In this document: piece after piece, positions 18,484 to 24,266 of the stretch
Numbering within the stretch: position 1 is the stretch's first letter
How the letters are laid out: each line of letters starts with the position of its first letter
Source: Strigomonas culicis
Taxonomy: Eukaryota; Euglenozoa; Kinetoplastea; Trypanosomatida; Trypanosomatidae
Reading direction: 5' to 3'
Assembly (NCBI GenBank): GCA_000482145.1
Contig: AUXH01000280.1
Location: 1 to 24,266, forward strand
DNA: 24,266 bases
Translations under genes and position numbers: made by a program
Notes under the pieces: model-generated
What the model was told of the DNA's origin: nothing
Databases searched by the model: none
Seen by the model: only the letters and a program-made list of their open reading frames with translations

Positions 18484-18630
18484 TGACAAACGCACGATAT
18501 AAACAATATAAAAAAGAAATGAAAAACAAAACGGAAGAAAATAAGAAAATAAATACTTTTATAAGAAAGTGATGGTTACAACTAAATCTTCACAAAACTG
18601 TGTTCAAGGGGAAAAATATGAAGGAGATAT
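18484..18630 (-). promoter_or_regulatory. 5' leader and probable trans-splice acceptor of the dipeptidase gene
   Basis: On the minus strand a pyrimidine-rich stretch (18602-18622) is followed by CAG at 18600-18598, about 115 bases before the ATG. A second T-rich tract (18500-18560) lies closer, but no AG occurs between it and the ATG. The first cluster-facing acceptor next to a divergent strand switch would be the first processed site of the leftward transcription unit. Confidence 0.35.
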
Positions 18631-19723
18631 AATGCATGCAGTATCCATTCGTATACTAACCAGAGAGAAAAAAAAGAAATACAAATGTACAGAGGCCAAA
18701 GCGCAACCAAATGGCCCAGACACTAACCAAACCATATCACGAGAGAAGGTTACCAGTTTCGTTGTTGTCGTTTTCATTATTAGCAAAGATGGCTGTATAT
18801 TAGTCACACAGAAAGAGGGGTTGACCACTGCACACATGGCAGCCCACCAGCACGTATTACAGGACCATAAACCTCACACGAGTCCCCCGCCAAAGTTTCA
18901 ATAGTACAGAAGAGTGGGCCAGTCATACCCAGAGCGGCATGTTAACAAGTGCTTTTCGGCGCGGGGTGGCGTGAAGGCCATCCCCGCCAACCCCTCCCCC
19001 GGCCCGCACCCGCCGACGCGTACTCACATTTGAGCAATGCCGATTTGTGTAACGAAAGGCCCACCAAGCGCGACGCACCGGCGCGCGGGGTGGGTCCAGG
19101 CCCGCCGGTCCGCTGCCATTCGCCCTTCTTGAATCGAGAGTCCCCGCCCCCGCCCGCTGGCCACATGGCGCTGGTGTGTTTCAAGCATTTGCGCACTTTA
19201 CGAAGTTGCTGGCTGTTGGGAACGGGTTGAGAACCATGGATCCATGGAGTCGCGCACGTGTTCCGGCGAGCCCCCGCCCAGCGTCTCGGAACCCACCGCC
19301 CGCTTTGATAAGGCTTCAAAGCCACCTTTTTACAACGCGCGTTCCTTTTGGCTCATCCTCACGCTTAGCCATGGAACCTGCTTTTGCCTTTGCCTTTGTG
19401 TGCGCTATCCTGATCCTGAATCTGTTCATTTCCCGGGGGATTTTTGCAGGACATGGGGCGGGGACATGTTTCCTTCTTGGCCCGTCTTTTCCTCCAGCGC
19501 CACCGGACGACACCTGTCGCGCATAGCATGCATTCATTGTGCGTTGACCTCCTTGGTTTTGTACAACGGCGCGAAACAATACTTTCCAGTTGCACCTCGG
19601 GGCGTGGCACGGTCCTTTGCGCGTTCCTTGGGCTGTCGAAAACCCTTTGGCCCATGAACCAATCCATGCTCCAGGGGCTGTGGAATCACCCTCTTCGAGA
19701 ATGACGCATTGGGCCGAGGAACG

Positions 19724-19735
19724 CCCCCCCCCCCC
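19724..19735. repeat. C homopolymer of 12
   Basis: An uninterrupted C run directly followed by five T lies within the GC-rich island. With the G run 108 bases downstream it could in principle pair into a long stem, but the flanks are not complementary. Confidence 0.95.
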
Positions 19736-19842
19736 TTTTTGCGCGTTCGAAAAAGGCGGGGGCGTGCTTCAATTTGGCGATGTGACAAATCGAGCCTCCG
19801 CTGCTTGCGCTTGTTGAACGCTTCTAGCGCGCCCGCTTTTGC

Positions 19843-19855
19843 GGGGGGGGGGGGG
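19843..19855. repeat. G homopolymer of 13
   Basis: An uninterrupted G run within the GC-rich island, preceded by GCTTTTGC and followed by ATCC. Other shorter G-rich clusters occur at 19985-20000 and 20137-20147, so the plus strand of this part is a candidate for G-quadruplex formation. Confidence 0.95.
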
Positions 19856-20579
19856 ATCCATCCCGTCTCCTCGGCGCCTCTCGTTATCTGACGAGGGGCT
19901 TGGTGTGACCCGTTTCCGTGGCCGTTCATAGCGGCGCTCTTCAATTCCGCGGGAGGCCAAGGGGGCCTTTTTTGACGAAGGGTGTGGGGGGTGGGGGGCG
20001 GAAAGCGGCTGAGGGCCCGGCCGCGCCGCCCCCCGTCCCGTTGAGCACCGCCGTTCCCGCGCGGGGGCGCTGTCCTCTTTTGTAGGGGCGCTCCTCTTTC
20101 GATCGGTCTGTTAAACGGTGTTGCTTTGAAGTGTGGGAGGGGGGTGGTTTGTGGTTATTTGTTTGCCCGTGTGGCGAACAATATTTGGAAGCTTTTTTTT
20201 TTTTAGCAAGTGGTGATACTCAATAATGCGAAGCCAAATGTACATTGTGCGGCGTTTTGTTTTCCTGGAACTCTTTTTCTCTACATGTTTTTGTTATTGT
20301 TCTGAAAGCTGAGTTTTGTTCTATTTTTTTTTTGATTTTTTTTTCTTGCAGCTTTTTTTTTCTTTTTATGATTGGTTTGTATCAAGCGTTATTATTTATA
20401 GAGATCCATGACGTTTTGTTCCATACTGCAAGTGCGTTCTACCAAATGCTGATTAGTTATGTGACTGGAAGTAATAGAATCTTTTTTTTTTCCGAACCGT
20501 TAATGAGAAGGTGAATTTGAATTCATACTCTCTTTCTCTCTTAACCCTCTTTCTATTGCTCTTACGCACACCTATGATA

Positions 20580-20788
20580 ATAATAATTACTTCTTTTTTT
20601 TGCCTTTTTTTTTTGCTTCGTTACTTATGTTTACTATTTTTTTTTCTTTTTTAAATACCTTTTATGGTAAATTAGATACATACAAACTCGTAGTCTTGTG
20701 TCCTTTTTTTAAAAAAAGAACTGGGAACAATAGTTATTTAAATAATCATATTCACAGAACACAAATCCATTCATATTTATAATATACA
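20580..20788 (+). promoter_or_regulatory. T-rich tract and probable trans-splice acceptor before the 247-residue gene
   Basis: Repeated T runs (20591-20720) are followed by AG at 20756-20757 in the context TTCACAG, about 31 bases upstream of the ATG at 20789. A perfect T7A7 palindrome lies at 20704-20717. The acceptor is inferred by rule only. Confidence 0.4.
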
Positions 20789-21532
20789 ATGGAGACTGAT
20801 AATCTTAACGAGCAGGCGACACTAACCTTTTGTAATAGATTTCCACTCCTTCGAAACATCGGTCTTGTACTTCAACAAAAAAAGAGTCTTAGCTTTCGCT
20901 GTGAGCACGTTTACCGGAATAATATAGTTTTAGGAAGTAAGTACAATGGCTCTTTCAGCTACTATGTGAAGAGGGTTGTCGAAACACACCTCCACGAAAG
21001 TCAACATGACTTTTTACAGGAAGACTGTGCTAGTTTAACGTGTGATAGCGCAAAGATACAAGCACACCATATACATTTAGGAACACACGACGTTCTTAAA
21101 TTGTATTACGATTCTTTTGGTGCACAACGGTTGCTGACTATTTGTGCACTTTTCCCAAAAGGGATTGAAACATGGTGTCAGGTTATTGAAAATGCATGCT
21201 TTGGCGTGCGTTACGTTTCTTCTTCGGAGAAAATGAGCTTTTCCTGTGGCCTTCAAATGTCTCGGCATAATTTTTCATCGACAATGTCCTTTTTTTTAAG
21301 GGTAAGGAAAATACTTCAAGTCCTTTTTTATTTCACTCTCGACAAGCGAAGCTTTTCTCCTCTGCTTGCAATCCACGCTGAAAAAGGCAGACTTTTAGCT
21401 CAAGCAGCTACTAATGTGGACACAACAACACTATTACTAGGCTATTTACTTACAGAAAAAGTTCGCCTTTGTTTTTACAGCTCGATTTCAAAAGCATCAT
21501 TTTGCCCTGGTGTAAAATTGGAGTGGAGCTAG
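20789..21532 (+). CDS. Unrecognised 247-residue protein, beta-strand-rich C-terminal half
   Basis: ATG at 20789, stop at 21530-21532. This is the first gene of the rightward cluster and has a splice-like tract upstream. No signal peptide, long membrane helix or known enzyme motif is seen. Residues from about 125 on alternate polar and hydrophobic residues in 8-12-residue stretches separated by short turns, and the chain ends in a strand (GVKLEWS) that resembles the C-terminal sorting signal of mitochondrial outer-membrane beta-barrels. A divergent VDAC/Tom40-type barrel is therefore possible but not established, since Cys content is rather high and the length is short for that family. The N-terminal part carries several Cys/His residues without a clear zinc pattern. 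Codon use is more AT-rich than in the giant gene. Confidence 0.7.
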   Translation: METDNLNEQATLTFCNRFPLLRNIGLVLQQKKSLSFRCEHVYRNNIVLGSKYNGSFSYYVKRVVETHLHESQHDFLQEDCASLTCDSAKIQAHHIHLGTHDVLKLYYDSFGAQRLLTICALFPKGIETWCQVIENACFGVRYVSSSEKMSFSCGLQMSRHNFSSTMSFFLRVRKILQVLFYFTLDKRSFSPLLAIHAEKGRLLAQAATNVDTTTLLLGYLLTEKVRLCFYSSISKASFCPGVKLEWS

Positions 21533-22016
21533 CTCGAGGGTGTATAACGCTTTTTGGATGTGATTGTTGTTTGTAAAATAAGTCACAGAAAAAAAGCAGC
21601 TTTTTTTATGTATTTTTTTGTACTGTACATTTTTTATTCTTCTTTTTTGTATTAATGAGGGTGTCGCATTCCTTTCACCGTTGTTCACAATATAATAATA
21701 ATACTACTACTACTACTACTAATAATAATAATAATAATAATAATAAAACTACTATCTTTTTTATTTATTATGTATACGTATGAGCATGTATAAATTGCAG
21801 GAGATGCTCAATAATTTACTTTTGTTCACAAATGGTTTGCACTTTATTTCCTTATTCTGTTTCTCTCTCTCTCTCTCTCTATTTTCCTTTTTTTTTTCAA
21901 TCTGCTCTGCGCTAATGAATTGTTGCCACTATTGGTACTCAGAATCACATCAACAGGTCATTAGTATCATTGATATATATATTTTTAAAAAAGAGTAAGA
22001 CTGTTTCTGTGTTCAT
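21533..22016 (+). promoter_or_regulatory. Spacer with polypyrimidine tract and probable splice acceptor for the 93-residue gene
   Basis: No gene is seen. The spacer contains the triplet microsatellite at 21690-21747, a CT dinucleotide run at 21862-21880 continuing into T9 at 21889-21898, and then AG dinucleotides at 21941-21942 (GTACTCAG) and 21955-21956. The last is about 60 bases before the ATG at 22017. This is a well-formed kinetoplastid-type acceptor region. Confidence 0.45.
21690..21747. repeat. Triplet microsatellite (AAT)n(ACT)n(AAT)n
   Basis: Three AAT-type units are followed by about six ACT units (21702-21720) and then about eight AAT units (21721-21746). The nested composition suggests that a point change inside an AAT array was itself amplified. 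Confidence 0.95.
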
Positions 22017-22298
22017 ATGGAGAGAGAAGATGTCGAGGAAATTAAGGAAACATTGCTGTTTTTGTTGAAAAAAGTTGCTATTTTGGAAGCTGAAAAAAAA
22101 AGAGAAGAAACTCATGCGAACACCATCATTGAAGACAACAACAACTTTGGTGAATACCTGGTTGATGTTTGTCTCGATTTTAGCGATTGGCGTGTGACTC
22201 AGGCTCAAAAACTTGAACAAGTCATTTTATGTTCAATTATCGAAGAACTTGCACATTGCACTCCTTCAGCTTTGAGCCTAAATAATGATAATTTGTAG
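22017..22298 (+). CDS. Small helical/coiled-coil protein, 93 residues, unknown function
   Basis: The ATG at 22017 (MEREDVEEIKE) follows a good polypyrimidine tract and AG acceptor. Residues 4-40 have heptad-like spacing of Leu/Ile/Val with many Glu/Lys, suggesting an amphipathic coiled coil. The second half (VDVCLDFSDWRVTQAQKLEQ) is also helical but less charged. There is no signal peptide or membrane segment. Ordinary codon use and amino-acid mix, unlike the Phe/Lys-rich frames of the neighbouring spacers, argue that it is a real gene. I do not recognise a family. Confidence 0.6.
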   Translation: MEREDVEEIKETLLFLLKKVAILEAEKKREETHANTIIEDNNNFGEYLVDVCLDFSDWRVTQAQKLEQVILCSIIEELAHCTPSALSLNNDNL

Positions 22299-22447
22299 TT
22301 TTTTTTCTTTTTATTTTCAGCACACTGCTTTTTTTTTTTTTTCATCCACATTATGAACTATAGATTATATACGGATTGCTACTTGCTTGCAGATGTCTTA
22401 ATAGTTTTATAGTTCCCCTTACATACGCGCGAACTATCTCATTTTCC

Positions 22448-22481
<34 letters not shown>

Positions 22482-23161
22482 GTTATTATTTGTGGAATGT
22501 ATAGAAAAAAAAAATGAAATGACAGAGAACACAAAAAGTGCATTTGACGAGAATAACTTGTTCTCTCTCGTGTTCTTTACATGTAAAGGAAAGAGTGACT
22601 TATTTACTTGGTCATCGTTTTTTCTACTTTACATCTTTGTTTGTCTAAAGATTATTCGGCAACAACATGGAGACTTATATTTCAAGAAGAGAGAGGACTC
22701 TTTTCTCACTTTCCGCATGGGGAACCGTTTAGAAATCTAATTTATTGCAAAATATTGACACACATACACACACAAAAAAAAAAAAGTGAGAAAAGGGAAA
22801 AAGAATATAATATCATCCGAGTTGTTCAACACATTCAATGATTTGTGAATGTATCAATGATATACACACTGACTTCTAGTGAAATTGATTGTTCTAACTC
22901 CAATTTCTTTCTTTTTATTACTGTTGTTTTCTTTTCATTTCGCTTTCTTGTTTCTTCACACACACACACACAAAAAAAAAGAATATAGTTTTGCTTAATA
23001 CAACAATCTGCAATCGTTTTTTTTTTATTTTGATTTCCGTGCCGATTTTCCAGATTTAACTCATTTTCTCCATTTACTTGACAGTCTCAGCGTCTTTGTT
23101 CTTTAAAAAGCTCTCTTTTGCATCTTTTTATCGGCAGCAATTGTTTCTTTAACACTATAAA
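22299..23161 (+). other. AT-rich spacer with microsatellites and splice signals for the FG-repeat gene
   Basis: No credible gene is seen. A frame from 22480 to 22740 begins at a TTG inside the ATT array; its first real ATG is several codons later, and a small protein of about 70 residues cannot be excluded. The spacer includes a T13 run near 22330, the ATT array, CA-rich runs followed by A runs at 22757-22783 and 22957-22980, and three AG sites after T-rich tracts: 23052-23053 (TTTTCCAG), 23085-23086 and 23136-23137 (TCGGCAG). The last would leave a 24-base leader before the ATG at 23162. Confidence 0.5.
22450..22490. repeat. ATT/TTA trinucleotide array
   Basis: About 13 consecutive ATT units with one G substitution near the right end. 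It lies in the spacer between the 93-residue gene and the FG-repeat gene. Confidence 0.95.
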
Positions 23162-24266
23162 ATGGATACCAAATTCTCTGCAGATAATGCACCCCAATTC
23201 ACAACTGCTCTAAGGCAGTTCAACGATTCTGAACCCAACGCTCCGAAGGTATCACCCTTTAAGTTGTCCTTTGGGAGTGGTTTTGGCGCCGACAAGACAC
23301 CCGCCGCTGCGGGGGGGAAGTCGTCTTTTTCCTTTGGCTCCGCGGCGGGCGCACCGCCGAAAGAGACTGCCGCTGCGAGCAGTGCAGCGGCGCCGGCACC
23401 CGGAGTGAGCGCGGCCAAGGTGGCGCCACCGGTGAGCGGCGATGACGACAGCACGGACGAGGCCGTGTGGCGGTGCCAAGTGTGCTTCAAGGCCAAGGAC
23501 CTGCACGGCGATCACCTCAAGGGCAAGACGACGGTGCGCTCGGACTGCTGGTCGTGCGCGAAGAAGCAGACGTTTGCTCTGAGCGGCAGCGGCTCTGGCC
23601 CCGGTGGCGTGGCTGCTGAAGCTGTGCAGCCTGCGCCGGCGGCCAAGCCTACTGCCTCGAGTTTCGTAGTGCCCACAATTCCGCCTGAGAATGCTAAAGA
23701 CGGTTTCTTTGTCCCTGTGGTGGAAACTGGAGCGAGTGCGACAGCAGATGTGCCCAAGGCCCCCGAAGCGGCCACTACAAGCATCGTTGGCGCCCCCTCC
23801 GCTGCCGCGCCTGGTAAGGCACCGATGGCATCACCCTTTAAGTCGTCCTTTGGGAGTGGTTTTGGCGCCGACAAGACACCCGCCGCTGCGGGGGGGAAGT
23901 CGTCTTTTTCCTTTGGCTCCGCGGCGGGCGCACCGCCGAAAGAGGCTGCCGCTGCGAGCAGTGCAGCGGCGCCGGCACCCGGAGTGAGCGCCCCCACTGG
24001 TTCTCCCACGTCGAGTGCAGGTAATGCAATGCCAGGCAATGCACCTGCAGGATCCGAGGCCAAATGGGAAAACAGAGATTCTACGTCCTCTGCTGGTGTC
24101 AATGGAGTGGCAGCAGCCAGTCCACCACAGAAGTCAGCGACGGGAACGTGGACTAGCGCAAATGCGCAATCTTCTTTTGGTAAGGGACCGGGAGGCAGCG
24201 CTCCCACTGGTTCTCCCACGTCGAGTGCAGGTAATGCATGCCAGCAAGTGCACTGCAGGATCCGAG
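23162..24266 (+). CDS. FG-repeat protein with one C4 zinc finger, probable nucleoporin (3' end outside window)
   Basis: ATG at 23162 (MDTKFSADNAP); the frame is open to the right edge, 368 codons plus one base. The protein is low in complexity, rich in Ala, Gly, Pro and Ser, with FG-type motifs: SFGSGFG, FSFG and SSFG. Residues 103-132 form a zinc-finger-like module, W103-x-C105-x2-C108 then C129-W-S-C132, resembling a RanBP2-type finger but with a 20-residue loop instead of about ten. FG repeats with such a finger suggest a nuclear pore or Ran-related protein acting in nucleocytoplasmic transport. A 54-residue unit (residues about 30-84) recurs at about 223-277 with two changes. Codon use is far more GC-rich than in the AT-rich spacers. 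The last 37 bases contain small indels relative to the earlier repeat copy, so the final residues are doubtful. It is the third gene of the rightward cluster. Confidence 0.8.
   Translation, partial: MDTKFSADNAPQFTTALRQFNDSEPNAPKVSPFKLSFGSGFGADKTPAAAGGKSSFSFGSAAGAPPKETAAASSAAAPAPGVSAAKVAPPVSGDDDSTDEAVWRCQVCFKAKDLHGDHLKGKTTVRSDCWSCAKKQTFALSGSGSGPGGVAAEAVQPAPAAKPTASSFVVPTIPPENAKDGFFVPVVETGASATADVPKAPEAATTSIVGAPSAAAPGKAPMASPFKSSFGSGFGADKTPAAAGGKSSFSFGSAAGAPPKEAAAASSAAAPAPGVSAPTGSPTSSAGNAMPGNAPAGSEAKWENRDSTSSAGVNGVAAASPPQKSATGTWTSANAQSSFGKGPGGSAPTGSPTSSAGNACQQVHCRIR
23251..23412 (+). repeat. 162-bp direct repeat, copy 1, inside the FG-repeat gene
   Basis: Positions 23251-23412 match 23830-23991 with only two base differences that I can see, each changing one amino acid (Leu to Ser and Thr to Ala). 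The unit encodes SPFK, SFGSGFG, a Lys/Ala/Gly stretch, FSFG and an Ala/Pro-rich tail. Confidence 0.95.
23830..23991 (+). repeat. 162-bp direct repeat, copy 2, inside the FG-repeat gene
   Basis: Second copy of the unit at 23251-23412, in the same reading frame, 579 bases downstream. The near identity of a GC-rich coding unit suggests recent duplication or gene conversion. Confidence 0.95.
23987..24058 (+). repeat. Second repeat family, copy 1 (TGSPTSSAGNA unit)
   Basis: Encodes SAPTGSPTSSAGNAMPGNA and the following PAGSE. It is matched by 24197-24266 at the window edge, 210 bases downstream. Confidence 0.9.
24197..24266 (+). repeat. Second repeat family, copy 2, cut by the window edge and carrying indels
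   Basis: Identical or nearly so to 23987-24058 for the first 42 bases, then several one-base gains and losses in the last 30 bases, with a net loss of two. These would shift the frame. They look like end-of-contig sequence errors rather than real divergence, since the bases between the indels match perfectly. Confidence 0.85.

Larger units (their letters stand above)
18945..20135. other. GC-rich island inside the strand-switch region
   Basis: Composition changes abruptly from AT-rich spacer to GC-rich DNA at about 18945 and back at about 20135. The island is rich in CCCGCC/GGCGGG words and contains many overlapping short open frames on both strands, which is expected of GC-rich noncoding DNA; none has a recognisable product. 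It has no obvious tandem repeat, tRNA, rRNA or spliced-leader sequence. A short inverted repeat (CCTTTTT/AAAAAGG around a 9-base loop) lies at 19734-19756. It could be a transcription start domain, a centromere-like element or a piece acquired from elsewhere. Confidence 0.7.
18484..20788. promoter_or_regulatory. Divergent strand-switch region, probable transcription initiation region
   Basis: No convincing gene lies between the minus-strand dipeptidase and the plus-strand gene starting at 20789; genes on either side point away from each other. In kinetoplastids such divergent strand-switch regions are the usual starts of polycistronic RNA polymerase II transcription, without sequence-defined TATA promoters. 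The left edge (18484-18940) is AT-rich, the centre is a GC-rich island, and the right part (20190-20788) is T-rich on the plus strand with many runs of eight or more T, fitting a splice tract. I scanned the region for tRNA B-box-like motifs and found none that fold with a partner A box. Confidence 0.6.

Noticed and set aside
18949..19960. Many 60-137-codon open frames on both strands in the GC-rich island
   Set aside because: Stop codons are rare in GC-rich DNA. The frames overlap on both strands, have Arg/Pro/Gly-rich composition and show no motif.
20245..20782. Two Phe-rich open frames (89 and 60 codons) on the plus strand
   Set aside because: They are built on T runs of the splice tract, and their composition is that of low-complexity DNA.
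18484..20788. tRNA, 5S rRNA or spliced-leader gene in the strand-switch region
   Set aside because: GTTCGAA-like words (for example near 19744) lack a matching T-stem, A box and acceptor stem, and no spliced-leader exon sequence is present.
22480..22740. 86-codon open frame in the spacer before the FG-repeat gene
   Set aside because: It begins at a TTG inside a trinucleotide array and has no splice acceptor close to its first ATG. Kept only as a remote possibility in the spacer entry.
23155..24219. Minus-strand Ala/Pro-rich frames of 87-235 codons opposite the FG-repeat gene
   Set aside because: They are the complement of GC-rich, repetitive coding sequence. The plus frame has an ATG, FG motifs and a zinc finger, and fits the direction of the cluster.

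Overview
The window looks like nuclear DNA of a unicellular eukaryote, most probably a kinetoplastid (trypanosomatid-like) flagellate. The evidence is: very long intronless reading frames, same-strand gene blocks (all minus from 1 to 18483, all plus from 20789 to the right edge), AT-rich spacers full of homopolymers and microsatellites, and a long polypyrimidine tract followed by AG upstream of nearly every start, as expected for trans-splicing. The assignment is inferred from layout; no spliced-leader or other diagnostic RNA gene was found.

Positions 1-14840 are one giant minus-strand gene that runs off the left edge. I checked every in-phase triplet from 14840 down to 1 and found no stop, giving at least 4946 codons. 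Its core is that of RNF213/mysterin-type giant AAA+ ubiquitin-ligase proteins: an AAA2-like ATP site, AAA3 and AAA4 with intact Walker A and B, and the typical sequence between them. It also carries a von Willebrand A domain with a complete MIDAS between AAA2 and AAA3, and a C-terminal CbxX/CfxQ (SpoVK)-like AAA domain whose catalytic motifs are degenerate. No canonical RING or RZ finger is visible.

Further right on the minus strand come a low-complexity spacer, a 0.6 kb patch that may be a decayed membrane-protein gene (15430-16064), a short BolA-like protein (16361-16591) and a complete M20 cytosolic dipeptidase (17056-18483). From 18484 to 20788 lies a gene-free divergent strand-switch region. 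Its centre (about 18945-20135) is a sharply bounded GC-rich island with long C and G runs. Such regions are where kinetoplastid polycistronic transcription usually starts, and in Trypanosoma cruzi a GC-rich strand-switch domain is centromeric.

On the plus strand are an unrecognised 247-residue protein with a beta-strand-rich C-terminal half, a 93-residue helical protein, and the first 368 codons of an Ala/Gly/Pro-rich FG-repeat protein with one C4 zinc finger, probably a nucleoporin. It holds a nearly perfect internal duplication. The right edge stops inside another repeat copy containing small indels, as if the assembly broke in the repeats. The genes share no obvious pathway; the co-orientation fits polycistronic transcription rather than functional operons.
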